Positions 52,559-61,226 are shown, counted from the stretch's first letter. The stretch is 64,000 nt of DNA from Streptomyces sp. D2-8 (GCF_023184515.1 NZ_JAAHBP010000032.1:29643-93642), one strand, 5' to 3'. Notes: generated by a model not told the origin, from the letters alone. Made by a program: numbers and translations.

Positions 52559-53580
52559 CCGAGCCCGAGTCGATACCGACGATCGACGTCCACGCCCACC
52601 TGCTGCTGCCTGAGGTCGAGGAGGTTGTGGCCGGCCGGACCGGCCTCGCACAGGCCCGTGACCTCGACGCCCGTCGCAACGGCCCGGCGGCCCTGGCCGT
52701 GAGCGGCCCCATGGTCGGCGCGCGGGTGCCGAAACTGACGGACGTCGCGGTCCGGCTGGCGGCGATGGACGCGCAGGGCGTGGACATCCAGCTGGTCAGT
52801 CCGTCCCCGTCCCACTACCACTACTGGGCCGATCCGCAACTGGCGGAGAAAGTCCGCCGCTTGGCCAACGAGGGCACCGCGGCGCACTGCGCGAAGGCAC
52901 CCGACCGGCTGCTCGGTCTCGGGCTGGTCCCCCTCCAGCATCCGGATCTCGCCGTCGAGTCGCTCGACCACGCGCTGGCCCAGGGACTGCGGGGCGTGGA
53001 GCTCTCCTCGCACGCCCCGAGCCCGGGCGGGACCCGGGAGGTGGAGCTCTCCGACCCGCGTCTGGCACCGTTCTGGGCTCGCGCGCAGGAGACCGGCGCA
53101 CTGGTCTTCCTGCATCCGTTCGGCTGCACGCTGGACGATCGCCTGGACCAGTGGTACCTGTCCAACACCGTCGGCCAGCCCACCGAGAACGCCGTCGCAC
53201 TCTCCCACCTGATCTTCTCCGGCGTCCTGGACCGTCATCCGGGCCTGCGGCTGATCGCGGCGCACGGCGGTGGCTATCTGCCCACCCACATCGGCCGGTC
53301 CGACCACGCCTGGCGGGTCCGCCCGGACGCTCAGGGCTGCGCACGGGAGCCGAGCAGCTATCTGCGGCAGCTGTACTTCGACTCCCTCGTCCACGACCCC
53401 CAGGTCCTGCGGGAGCTGCTTCGGGCGGCCGGCCCGGGGCGGGTCCTGCTCGGCTCCGACTTCCCCTTCGACATGGGCACCGAGGACCCGCTGGGCGCAT
53501 TGCGCGCGGCGGACCTGCCCGACGCCGACTTCCACTCCGTCCGCGGCGCGAGCGCCGCGGCCCTGCTCGACCTCTTCTGA
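52555..53580 (+). CDS. amidohydrolase-family (ACMSD-like) decarboxylase or hydrolase
   Basis: GTG 52555 overlaps the monooxygenase stop. The 341-aa protein starts TIDVHAHLLLPE, with the metal HxH at residues 13 and 15, then LVFLHPFG (His), LRLIAAHGGGYLP and LLGSDFPFDMG (Asp), the set of aminocarboxymuconate-semialdehyde decarboxylase-type TIM barrels. These remove CO2 from, or hydrolyse, ring-fission or aromatic acids using one zinc. Length is normal. It lies between hydroxylase and dioxygenase, so it may decarboxylate the aromatic acid or the ring-fission product. Confidence 0.85.
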   Translation: MTEPESIPTIDVHAHLLLPEVEEVVAGRTGLAQARDLDARRNGPAALAVSGPMVGARVPKLTDVAVRLAAMDAQGVDIQLVSPSPSHYHYWADPQLAEKVRRLANEGTAAHCAKAPDRLLGLGLVPLQHPDLAVESLDHALAQGLRGVELSSHAPSPGGTREVELSDPRLAPFWARAQETGALVFLHPFGCTLDDRLDQWYLSNTVGQPTENAVALSHLIFSGVLDRHPGLRLIAAHGGGYLPTHIGRSDHAWRVRPDAQGCAREPSSYLRQLYFDSLVHDPQVLRELLRAAGPGRVLLGSDFPFDMGTEDPLGALRAADLPDADFHSVRGASAAALLDLF

Positions 53581-53593
53581 GGAGGAACCCCCC

Positions 53594-54532
53594 ATGAGCA
53601 ACCGCCTGCTCACGCATCTGCGGCACGTCGACCTCGCCGTTCCCGACTACGACAAGCAGCTCGAGTTCTACGCCGGCGTCTGGGGCCTGACCAAGGTCGA
53701 AGAGGACTCCGGCATCTCCTTCCTGGCCGCCGAGGGCTCCCCCGAGCGGTATGTGATCCGGCTTCGCCAGGCCGAGGAGAAGCGCCTCGACCTGGTGTCC
53801 TACGGGGCCGCGAGCGCGGCGGACGTGGACACGCTGGCCGAGGAACTCCTCGCCGGCGACGTTCAGTTGATCTCCCAGCCGGGCACGGTGGACACCCCCG
53901 GAGGGGGATACGGCTTCCGCTTCTTCGACGTCGACGGGCGCACCATCGAGGTCTCGGCCGACGTGGAGGTACGGCAGCACCGCAGGATCGAGGAGAACGA
54001 GGCGATCCCGGTCAAGCTGTCGCACGTCGTGCTCAACTCCCCGGATCTGAACAGGACGCGGGAGTGGTACCAGCGCCACCTGGGCTTCCGTCTCTCCGAC
54101 ACGCTGCACTCGCCGCACATGGGCGAGGTCATGCACTTCATGCGGATCTCCAACCAGCACCACTCGATGGCCATCGCGCAGGGCCCGCACACCGCCCTGC
54201 ACCACGTCTCCTTCGAGATGCGCGGCCTGGACGAGTACATGCGCGGCTCCGGCCGCGTGATGCGGGCCGGCGTCCGCAAGATCTGGGGTCCGGGCCGTCA
54301 CATGGCCGGCGACAACACGTTCACGTACTTCCTCGACCCGCACGGCAACACCGTCGAGTACACGACCGAGCTGGAACTCCTCGACGAGGACACCTGGCAC
54401 CCCCACGTCTACGACTTCTCGCAGCCCGAGGTCACCGACCAGTGGGGCACCGCGAACCCGATGAACGAACTGATCGCCAAGGAGTCGTTCAACGACGTCG
54501 ACCACGGCGTCTTCGTCGCCCCGCCGGTCTGA
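53594..54532 (+). CDS. extradiol ring-cleavage dioxygenase (type I, VOC fold)
   Basis: ATG 53594 follows GAGGAGGAA. The 312-aa protein has two VOC modules. The C-terminal one keeps the iron ligands: His144 (KLSHVVL), His203/204 (ALHHVSF) and Glu255 (NTVEYTTE). It is thus a type I extradiol dioxygenase of catechol 2,3-dioxygenase/BphC type, which splits a catechol next to the hydroxyls with O2. It is the central enzyme of the operon; the upstream hydroxylase should produce its diol substrate and the FAH-family hydrolases should use its product. Confidence 0.88.
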   Translation: MSNRLLTHLRHVDLAVPDYDKQLEFYAGVWGLTKVEEDSGISFLAAEGSPERYVIRLRQAEEKRLDLVSYGAASAADVDTLAEELLAGDVQLISQPGTVDTPGGGYGFRFFDVDGRTIEVSADVEVRQHRRIEENEAIPVKLSHVVLNSPDLNRTREWYQRHLGFRLSDTLHSPHMGEVMHFMRISNQHHSMAIAQGPHTALHHVSFEMRGLDEYMRGSGRVMRAGVRKIWGPGRHMAGDNTFTYFLDPHGNTVEYTTELELLDEDTWHPHVYDFSQPEVTDQWGTANPMNELIAKESFNDVDHGVFVAPPV

Positions 54533-54648
54533 CCGGCAGCCGTCCCCAGTCGCCGGGGGCGCGGCAGCCCTGTCACGCCCTGACTCCCCGCCGCGCCCCC
54601 GGTCCAGCTCCGCCCACCCTTCTGCCTCCCCTGCGACTGGACCCAGCC

Positions 54649-55620
54649 ATGCGTTTCGCCACGTACGAGTACCGCAACCGACGCCAGGTGGCCGTCGTCG
54701 CAGGGGACGGCACGCTCTTCCCCCTTCCCGGTGTCACCTCACTGACCGGCCTGCTCGCCGAGGGCGGCGCGTTGCCCGAACTGCTCGACGCGGGCTCCGC
54801 GATGCTCGAGGTCGCGGCCGGCCCGCATGTCTCCCAGGTGCGGCTGCTGCCGCCGCTTCAGCCGCCCACCGTGCGGGACTTCGTCACCTTCGAGGAGCAC
54901 GTCGAGGGCGTACGGCGGTCCGTGGACGGGGCGGCGGGGGTGCCGGAGCAGTGGTACGCGGCCCCGACGTTCTACTTCACCAACCCGTACGCGGTGTACG
55001 GCCCGTACGACGAGATCCCGGTGCCGCCGGGGTCGCGTGTCCTCGACTTCGAGCTCGAGGTGGCCGCCGTGATCGGCAAGGAGGGCCGGGACCTCACCCG
55101 CGAGCAGGCCCGCGAGCACATCGCCGGCTACACCGTCTTCAACGACTGGTCCGCCCGTGACCTGCAGTCGGCGGAGATGAAGGTGGGCCTGGGCCCCTGC
55201 AAGGGCAAGGACACCGCCACCACGCTGGGCCCGTACCTGGTCACCGCCGACGAGCTGGAGAAGTACCGGGACGAGGACGGCTTCCTGCGCCTCGCGCTGA
55301 CCGCCGAGATCAACGGCGCCGTGGTCGGCAGGGATCTGCTGTCCAACATGAGCTGGACCTTCGAGGAGATGGTCGCCTACGCCTCGCGCGGCACCTGGGT
55401 GCGCCCCGGCGACGTCCTCGGCTCCGGAACCTGCGGCAACGGCGGCTGCCTCGCCGAGCTGTGGGGCGTACGGGGCAAGCAGGACCCGCCGCCGCTGAAG
55501 CCGGGCGACACGGTGAGTCTCTCCGTCGAGGGCATCGGCAGTGTCTCCAACACCGTGGTGGCCGGCTCCGCCCCGCTGCCCATCCCCTCGGGCCGGCGCC
55601 GCTCCCGGGAGCGGCCGTGA
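54649..55620 (+). CDS. fumarylacetoacetate-hydrolase (FAH) family enzyme, copy 2
   Basis: The 323-aa protein starts MRFATYEYRNRRQVAVVAGD and has RVLDFELEVAAVIGKEGRDL with E-x-E metal site, IAGYTVFNDWSARDLQSAEM, and VLGSGTCGNGGCLAELWG. The NDWSARD motif is the hallmark of fumarylacetoacetase and acylpyruvase members. There is no strong Shine-Dalgarno before 54649. As the last intact gene of the cluster it probably hydrolyses the ring-fission product. It differs clearly from copy 1 in sequence. Confidence 0.87.
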   Translation: MRFATYEYRNRRQVAVVAGDGTLFPLPGVTSLTGLLAEGGALPELLDAGSAMLEVAAGPHVSQVRLLPPLQPPTVRDFVTFEEHVEGVRRSVDGAAGVPEQWYAAPTFYFTNPYAVYGPYDEIPVPPGSRVLDFELEVAAVIGKEGRDLTREQAREHIAGYTVFNDWSARDLQSAEMKVGLGPCKGKDTATTLGPYLVTADELEKYRDEDGFLRLALTAEINGAVVGRDLLSNMSWTFEEMVAYASRGTWVRPGDVLGSGTCGNGGCLAELWGVRGKQDPPPLKPGDTVSLSVEGIGSVSNTVVAGSAPLPIPSGRRRSRERP

Positions 55621-55800
55621 CCGACCTGCCTCCCAAGGGTCCTCGGCGGGGTCGTCGTGGTCAGGGGCGCGGCCGCCGGCCAGGGCGGCTCCGCGGAGAC
55701 CGAGGTGCTGCCCCGTGAGGGTGCCCGGGTGAGCGCCACGGCCGTGACCGAGGCACCAGGCTGCCGCCGCCCCGCCAGTCAGATCAAGCAGCGGCGACCA
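55617..55800 (+). pseudogene. truncated SDR oxidoreductase
   Basis: A GTG at 55617 overlaps the FAH stop. The start reads VTDLPPKG, then the frame shifts near 55640 to LGGVVVVRGAAAGQGG, a degraded Rossmann motif (usual TGAARGQG), ETEVLPREGARVSATAVTEA and PGCRRP. After about 55790 nothing matches. The last gene of the catabolic operon has been truncated and frameshifted. Confidence 0.68.
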
Positions 55801-55933
55801 GCGGGGCGATCGCCGCTCCGGCGCCGCTCAAGGCCCCGCCGGTAGTTCGCTGCCGCCCCTTGCTCGCAACGGCTGAGGCGGCACCCGCGCGTGTCCAGCC
55901 GCTGAGGCACCGCCTGAACGGACCTTTCCCCGT

Positions 55934-55994
55934 GACTCGGGCAGGACCCGGCCCGACTCATCGGCATGACTGCCGGGCCGTGTCCTGCTGAGTC
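55934..55994. terminator. long imperfect hairpin after the catabolic operon
   Basis: 55934-55954 and 55975-55994 pair over about 19 bp with a two-base bulge and one mismatch. It separates the operon from the convergent DUF5302 gene. Confidence 0.65.
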
Positions 55995-56016
55995 TCATCC
56001 AAGGGCCGTCTTGGAC

Positions 56017-56259
56017 TCAGCCGCCGCTCTTGCGCCGGAACGACCGCTGATGGGCGGCCGGGCCATGCGTGCCGCGGACCTTTGACGTATCGGTGTTCGC
56101 AGCGAGGTCGGCGGCGTCCGCCTGCATACCGCGCTTGCGCGCCAGGGCTTCCCGAAACTTGCGCTTCAGGTCGTAGTTGCCGTCCTCGTCGGGCGAGAGG
56201 GCAGGGCTCTCGGCGTCAGCCGACTCCGAACCTTCTTGTGAGGGAGACTCTGCGGCCAT
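56017..56259 (-). CDS. DUF5302 small protein
   Basis: The start codon at 56259 has AGGAGG six bases upstream. The 80-aa protein has an acidic N-terminus (MAAESPSQEGSESADAES) and a conserved core: YDLKRKFREALARKRG, then VRGTHGPAAHQRSFRRKSGG at the C-terminus. This is the DUF5302 family of actinobacteria, small and highly charged, function unknown. Confidence 0.82.
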   Translation of the reverse strand: MAAESPSQEGSESADAESPALSPDEDGNYDLKRKFREALARKRGMQADAADLAANTDTSKVRGTHGPAAHQRSFRRKSGG

Positions 56260-56384
56260 GGTGACCTCCTGGGCTCGGGTGCTGGAGAGCACAGCTTGTC
56301 ATGCCGAACACCGCATGAGGCGCCGTCACCATCACGCAGGCCGCAATCAAACAGAGGGCAAGCGACACACCCGGGCGGCCTTCA

Positions 56385-56540
56385 ATGGCCAACTCGACCT
56401 GCGAGGGCTACATCGCCGTCGCTTCCCCGGCCACGGGCACCGGCCTGCCCGCCGGGTTCGCCACCGGCGACGTCGTCGACCACACCTGCCACCAGGCCAT
56501 CACCGGCGCAGTCGCAGCCCCTGGACATCGCTTCTCATAG
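56385..56540 (+). CDS. doubtful small ORF (51 aa)
   Basis: From ATG 56385: MANSTCEGYIAVASPATGTG, then GDVVDHTCHQAITG. It contains two cysteines and no recognisable domain. There is no good ribosome site. It may be a fragment. The rest of 56260-56712 shows nothing. Confidence 0.25.
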   Translation: MANSTCEGYIAVASPATGTGLPAGFATGDVVDHTCHQAITGAVAAPGHRFS

Positions 56541-56713
56541 GGCGCTTGGATCTTCAGGCCTTCGCTCGCGAGAGGTAGAGGCCTTGCCCCGGGTCAGAGG
56601 GTCATGAAGGGCGAGTGCTCGATGAGCAGGAGCTTGCGCAGTGACGTGCAGATGCGCGACAGGACTCAGCGACGCGGCGATGCGGGTACAGACATGACTC
56701 CCCCAGCAGCGGT

Positions 56714-56765
56714 AAGGTACGCCTAGTTGCGTACCTCCAGGAAGGTACGCAACTAGGCGTACCTT
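56714..56765. promoter_or_regulatory. two ArsR operators arranged as a 23-bp inverted repeat
   Basis: 56714-56736 and 56743-56765 are perfect reverse complements with a 6-base centre. Each arm is itself a dyad, GGTACGC-N6-GCGTACC. This gives two identical operator sites, 16 bp upstream of the ArsR start. It could also fold as a hairpin in RNA. Confidence 0.75.
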
Positions 56766-56781
56766 GTCGAGGGGTGGAGTG

Positions 56782-57102
56782 ATGACGGCAAGCGAGTTGG
56801 CGCACCCTCGCGCCGAGGAGTTGCAGGTGGGGCCCATCCTTTTGGCGCTCGCTGACGAGAACCGGCGTCGGGTCGTGGCCGAACTGGCCGAACGGCCAGA
56901 TGAAGAGCGGCTGTGTGCTTCCTTCGACCTACCGATGGGCAAGTCCAGCCGCACCCGTCACTGGCGAGTACTGCGCGAGGCGGGCTTGGTGTATCAGCGC
57001 GACGCCGGGAACGGTCTCTACATGCGCCTCCGCAAGGAGGACTTGGACCACCGCTTCCCGGGCCTGATCCAGGCCGTAATCGCCGCAGGCCAAGCGCGCT
57101 GA
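56782..57102 (+). CDS. ArsR/SmtB-family regulator
   Basis: ATG 56782 follows GGAG closely. The 106-aa product has the ArsR winged helix: QVGPILLALADENRRRVVAE, SRTRHWRVLREAGLVYQRDA, GLYMRLRKEDLDHRFPGLI. There is no visible CxC or other metal-binding cysteine/histidine cluster apart from a single Cys, so it is probably not a classic metal sensor. The two operators just upstream indicate autoregulation. No target gene lies within 700 bp downstream on the same strand. Confidence 0.85.
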   Translation: MTASELAHPRAEELQVGPILLALADENRRRVVAELAERPDEERLCASFDLPMGKSSRTRHWRVLREAGLVYQRDAGNGLYMRLRKEDLDHRFPGLIQAVIAAGQAR

Positions 57103-57824
57103 ACTGCGTCAACGCGCTACAAGACGGCGATAGCCGATGAGGGCTGCGGCGAGAGCGGATGGGTGCCTGAGCCTGTTACGAGGGCGGATCCGTGCCCTCC
57201 TCCTCGCATGGCTACTTCTTGTCAGACGTTACCGTCAGAAGCCGAAGCGGCATCCCATCCAAGCACGCGGTGGATGTGAGCAGTCTTCGGGTAGGAGGCG
57301 TCGGTCCCGGAGCGAGGGCCGATCTCAAAGAGGTCGATCATCAAGAAGAGCGGGTAGCCGGGAGACTGAGGAACCCTTTTCATCATCATGCCCTCGCAGC
57401 CGATGCGCGTGCCAGACGGTCCCCAGACAGCTGTCCAGGTGTGGGGCTTCGACGACCTATACACAGCGCGAGTTGTGACGCCGGAGACGTATGCGTGAAA
57501 GAGAATTGCAGGATTGCCCCTCGGCCGACCCGGGCGACCGCCGCTGTCTCGTGGAGAGGTCCTGCACATACGCACGCTCTCCCGTCTGGGGATAGACGTC
57601 CGGTCGGCATCGACCCGTCGATCCCGATCACGGCCACCGCACCCTGTCAGGTCCAGGCGTCACCCCCAACCGCGGCGCGGGCGCGACGCGCGGTGTGGTC
57701 TCGTCGGTGTTGTGGCCGGCGGCGCCTGCGCCGGGCCGCCCGCCGACGGTCCTTTGCCCCTCGCTAGGGTCTGCAACTGAGTACATGGGAAGCGCAGTCA
57801 GCGAGGGCGGAAGGGTGAGGGCGC
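57103..57824. other. about 720 bp without a supported gene
   Basis: This A/T-richer stretch has open frames on both strands (for example minus-strand 57222-57575) but no ribosome site or known motif. A function cannot be given. CTAG occurs near 57760. Confidence 0.35.
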
Positions 57825-58244
57825 ATGGACCGGAGTGAGGATGACATCCTGGCCGATGAGCTCGCTGCTCTCGCTGCTCGTACTGGGGGTGGCGGTGGCT
57901 TGACCCGGTTCGTGGCCAAGCTGATGAAGAAGAACGTTCACGAGATCGACTTGGTCGTCGCCTTGCCATTCGAAGATGCCGTCAAGCGCGTCGCCAAAGT
58001 GCTCGAACAAGCAGGGCGAACAGTCGGCCCCGTGCCTGAACCTGGTGAGGATCGGCGGACGATCCGTGTCGTTGCCAGCGGTGGGTATGGCGGCCTGAAC
58101 CCTGTCGTGGTTACTGCACTGGTGACGAGGGGCGACGCGTCCAGCTCGGATGTCAGGCTTCGTGCGGCCGCCAAGGAGGGCTTGATCAAGCAGCGAGCGG
58201 GCGAGCGGACCGCCACAAGTCTTGCTGCGTTGCTGGCCACGTAG
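57825..58244 (+). CDS. uncharacterised protein (139 aa)
   Basis: ATG 57825 is preceded by GGAAGGGTGAGGG. The product has a charged N-terminus, a Gly run (residues 21-25) and an alpha/beta domain: HEIDLVVALPFEDAVKRVAK, RTIRVVASGGYGGLNPVVVT and VRLRAAAKEGLIKQRAGERT. The repeated strand-helix pattern suggests one compact domain. I know no named family. Positions 58121-58149 within it recur in inverted orientation at 28633-28661. Confidence 0.6.
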   Translation: MDRSEDDILADELAALAARTGGGGGLTRFVAKLMKKNVHEIDLVVALPFEDAVKRVAKVLEQAGRTVGPVPEPGEDRRTIRVVASGGYGGLNPVVVTALVTRGDASSSDVRLRAAAKEGLIKQRAGERTATSLAALLAT

Positions 58245-58361
58245 CCCACTACGCATGACGGGAAGGTGCCGGTCCCTTGGTTCTGCGAGGCCGCCCGCCT
58301 GGTCAGGATGAGAGCCGCCCTGTCCTGTCTGGCCTCAATCACGAGTACTGACGTCAGTTGT

Positions 58362-58559
58362 TCACGGTTTGGGAGTCACTCCGAACCACGGACGGGTGAT
58401 GTTCAGGAGTTCGACGTCGGCGGGGTACATGGCCAGGCCAGCATCGAGAGTGCTCCTGATGAAAGACCCTGTCCTGCCGCAGATGTCGACGGTCGAACCG
58501 TACACCGCGATCCGGCGCGACCCCGCGACGGCATGAGGATAAGGGGGAATCGCGCGCAA
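58362..58559 (-). CDS. small uncharacterised ORF (65 aa)
   Basis: The minus strand from 58559 reads AVYGSTVDICGRTGSFIRST, then LDAGLAMYPADVELLNITRP and WFGVTPKP. Its amino-acid mix is natural for a protein and unlike the Arg/Ala-rich shadow frames. There is no family match that I know of and no clear ribosome site. It may be the end of a lost gene. Confidence 0.3.
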   Translation of the reverse strand: MRAIPPYPHAVAGSRRIAVYGSTVDICGRTGSFIRSTLDAGLAMYPADVELLNITRPWFGVTPKP

Positions 58560-58754
58560 GTGCGAAGACCGCCCTCGGGCGGACCACGGTCATCACGGGC
58601 GGCGGCTAGATGATTGATTCCAAGGGGTCGGCGAGCGTAGGCGGCCTGCGTTCAGCGGGGGTGACGTTTCCGGCTGGCCTTCTGCGTGGGTGCGCCCCAA
58701 CATGACGTCCGTTTCCTGCCAGCAACCGCCCGTGTGTCGATCCAGCATGGGCAC

Positions 58755-59274
58755 ATGACCAGATACACCGTGCCCCCCGTTGACACAGCCGTCCTGAAGG
58801 AATTGCGGGTTGTCGACGACGCGGGCCGTGCCTGCGCCTCGTACATCGCGACCGGCGACGACGTTGGCTCGCCGCTGCGCTGCTGCCTGCGCCCCATCAC
58901 GCTCGGCGAGCGGATTGCCCTGGTTCCGTACGCCTCGTCGCGTCGCTGGGCCGCCGCGACGGGGCGCAGATCCGGGCGCGTACGACGACCAGGGTCCCGT
59001 CTTCATCCATGCCGACGACTGCGGCGGGTTCACCCCCCGCGAGAACTACCCATTCGCTCGGCCGGGCGCACTACGTAGCGTGCGCCGCTATGACGCCCGG
59101 GGCCATATCGCAGGTGGTCGCCTTCTGGAGATTCCGGCCGACGCCACGACTGGCTTCGATGCAGCCTTCGACGATGCGTTCAACGATCCGGACGTGGTGC
59201 TCCTACACGTCAGGGCACTGGAATACGGATGCTTGCACTTCGAGGTGCGACGGCCCTCCGCCAAGGAGCAGTAG
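58755..59274 (+). pseudogene. DUF1203 protein, one frameshift
   Basis: From ATG 58755: TRYTVPPVDTAVLKELRVVD, GSPLRCCLRPITLGERIALV, PYASSRRWAAATG. Near 58960, in a GGGG run, the frame shifts and continues ADPGAYDDQGPVFIHADDCG, FARPGALRSVRRYDARGHIA, VLLHVRALEYGCLHFEVRRP. This is a full DUF1203 protein of about 173 residues with a single extra base. The family has a Cys/His-rich core of unknown function. Sequencing error is a real alternative to decay. Confidence 0.78.
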
Positions 59275-59349
59275 CAGCCGTACCCACGTGAATGATCGAC
59301 CTCAAGGGATCGGCTGCGCGCATGGGACGAGGGCGTCCAACGTCAGTTT

Positions 59350-59935
59350 ATGAAGAGAGAGTTGGACACCCTCGCAACCGCACTCTATGTGAAGACCGAC
59401 GACCTGCTGAAGGCGTCTCCGCATCTCGCGCCATGGCGTCCGGCCGTGGGGATCGCCCCGAAGCTTGCTGACGCCGAGCTGGTCACACTGGCGGTGATGC
59501 AGGCCATGCGACCTGGCCGGATGGGCCGAGTACGGGTACTGCGCCAGTCACATCCGCTTCTTCTGGGGCCTGCGGCTGCACCTGGTGTGCACCCCCAGGG
59601 CCTGCCCGTCGCCTTCGCGCTGACCGGAGCAGAAGCCGACGAGCGCGAGACTCTGCTGGACCTCCTCGCTGCCGAACCCGGCCTGGTTGCCGACCGGCCC
59701 GGACAGACGCTGATCGGCGCCAGGAACTACTTCGGAAGGGGCTTCGAGCAGGAGCTGCCGAGCAGAGCATCCGGCTGCTGCGGCCAGCCCGTCGCAACGC
59801 AGTCGAGCGGTGCGTGAACAAGTGGAAGCAGTTCCGCGCGGTGGCCACCCGGTTCGACAAGCGCGACTACATCTTCAACGGCACCCTGACCATCACCGCA
59901 ATGATCATCTGGCTCCGCGACACCGTCGGGCCTTG
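59350..59935 (+). mobile_element. chimeric transposase remnant (IS982 head and middle, IS5 tail)
   Basis: From 59350 the sequence reads ELDTLATALYVKTDDLLKAS and APKLADAELVTLAVMQA, the start of an IS982-type transposase. About 100 residues are then missing. The middle (WAEYGYCASH, GLPVAFALTGAEADERETLL, GQTLIGARNYFGRGFE) follows in shifted frames up to SIRLLRPAR. From there the sequence changes to RNAVERCVNKWKQFRAVATR and FDKRDYIFNGTLTITAMIIW, the C-terminus of an IS5-type transposase, ending at 59935 inside the IS3 end. Two elements are fused at RPAR. Confidence 0.65.
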
Positions 59936-59999
59936 ACCCTTGATCCTGGACACACGAGACACTGGATCCTGAGGATCTGAGAACGGACATCTCGTGGTC

Positions 60000-60299
60000 A
60001 TGAAGAACTATCCGCCGCAGTTCAAGGCGGACGCGGTCGCGCTGTATGAGTCGCGGCCCGAGGCGACGATCAGGCAGGTCGCCGCCGATTTGGGGATCAA
60101 CCCCGAGACCCTGCGGAACTGGGTCCGAGCGGCCGGTGCGAGCCGGCCCCGGGGGCGCCGGACGGAGGTGCCTGCCGAGCCGCCGACGCCGTTGGAGGCG
60201 GAGAACGCCGCTCTGCGGAAGAAGGTCCGTGAGCTGGAGGAAGAGCGCGAGATCCTGCGGAAGGCGGCGAAGTATTTCGCCGGGGAGACGCGCTGGTGA
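60000..60299 (+). CDS. IS3 transposase OrfA (HTH)
   Basis: The 99-aa product has the IS3 OrfA layout: YPPQFKADAVALYESRPEAT, IRQVAADLGINPETLRNWVR (helix-turn-helix), and a C-terminal leucine zipper-like helix with ENAALRKKVRELEEEREILR. It binds the IS ends. Its stop overlaps the GTG start of orfB by four bases, and a -1 frameshift product is possible in this family, though no A6G slippery site is seen. Confidence 0.88.
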   Translation: MKNYPPQFKADAVALYESRPEATIRQVAADLGINPETLRNWVRAAGASRPRGRRTEVPAEPPTPLEAENAALRKKVRELEEEREILRKAAKYFAGETRW

Positions 60300-61195
60300 A
60301 CCGCTTCCAGTTCGTCGCCGACCATCAGCGCCGTTACGGCGTGAAGCGGCTGTGCACCATCGTGGGCATCGCCCGCTCCAGCTTCTATTACTGGCGTCGG
60401 ACGGCCGCGGATCGGGCCGTCCGGCAGGCGGCCGACGCCCGCCTCGCCGCCCGGATACGGGCCGTGCACCGCGAGTCGGACGGCACCTACGGCGTTCCCA
60501 GGATCACGGCCGAGCTCCGCGAGGCGGGCGAGCGCGTCAACCACAAGCGGATCGCGCGGTTGATGCGGGCCGCCGGTCTGGCGGGCGTGCGCCTACGCCG
60601 CAGGCACCGCACCACGGTCGCGGACCCGGCCGCGGCGAAGGCCCCGGATCTCATCGGCCGCGACTTCACCGCGCGTGAGCCGAATACGAAGTACGTCGGC
60701 GACATCACCTATCTCCCGCTGGACGGCGGGAAGTTCCTGTATTTGGCCACCGTCATCGACCTCGCCTCACGCCGCCTGGCCGGCTGGGCGATCGCGGACC
60801 ACATGCGCACCGGCCTCGTCATCGACGCCCTGTCCGCCGCCGAACGGACTCGCGGCAGCCTCTCCGGGGCGGTCATACACACCGATCACGGAGCCCAGTA
60901 CACCAGCCGGGCCTTCGCCGACGCCTGCCGACAGACCGGCGTCCGCCAGTCCATGAGCGCGATCGGCAGCTCGGCGGACAACGCGCTCGCCGAGTCCTTC
61001 AACGCGACGTTCAAACGCGAGACTCTTCAGGGCCGAAAGCACTGGTCCAGCGAACGCGAAGCCCGTCTCGACGCGTTCCGCTGGCTGCACCGCTACAACA
61101 CCCGACGCCGTCATTCCCACCTCGGACAACGGAGTCCCATCGCCTACGAGGCAGCACTCGACACAACATCAACTACCCTGGCCCAAGCCGCATAG
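60296..61195 (+). CDS. IS3 transposase OrfB (DDE integrase)
   Basis: The 299-aa product contains the HTH_21 segment (GTYGVPRITAELREAGERVN) and an rve integrase domain with all three catalytic residues visible: Asp in YVGDITYLPL, Asp in VIHTDHGAQYTS, and Glu in ALAESFNATFKRE, with the usual DDE spacing. It ends YNTRRRHSHLGQRSP, the IS3 signature. It is intact, so the element could be active. Confidence 0.9.
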   Translation: MNRFQFVADHQRRYGVKRLCTIVGIARSSFYYWRRTAADRAVRQAADARLAARIRAVHRESDGTYGVPRITAELREAGERVNHKRIARLMRAAGLAGVRLRRRHRTTVADPAAAKAPDLIGRDFTAREPNTKYVGDITYLPLDGGKFLYLATVIDLASRRLAGWAIADHMRTGLVIDALSAAERTRGSLSGAVIHTDHGAQYTSRAFADACRQTGVRQSMSAIGSSADNALAESFNATFKRETLQGRKHWSSEREARLDAFRWLHRYNTRRRHSHLGQRSPIAYEAALDTTSTTLAQAA

Positions 61196-61226
61196 CCCGT
61201 GTCCAAGATTCCGGGTCAAGGCCCAT

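Larger units (their letters stand above)
59928..61226. mobile_element. IS3-family insertion sequence, apparently complete (1299 bp)
   Basis: Inverted repeats 59928-59953 and 61201-61226 share GGGCCTTGACCC and TGGACAC with a few mismatches between. Two open frames, orfA and orfB, fill it. No target-site duplication is visible: the left flank is the IS982/IS5 chimera and the right flank is a 5'-truncated IS5 element, so recombination after insertion is likely. Confidence 0.85.

Noticed and set aside
57222..57575. Minus-strand open frame of 117 codons with a natural amino-acid mix
   Set aside because: The region is A/T-richer, so several frames look natural; no ribosome site or family motif supports it.
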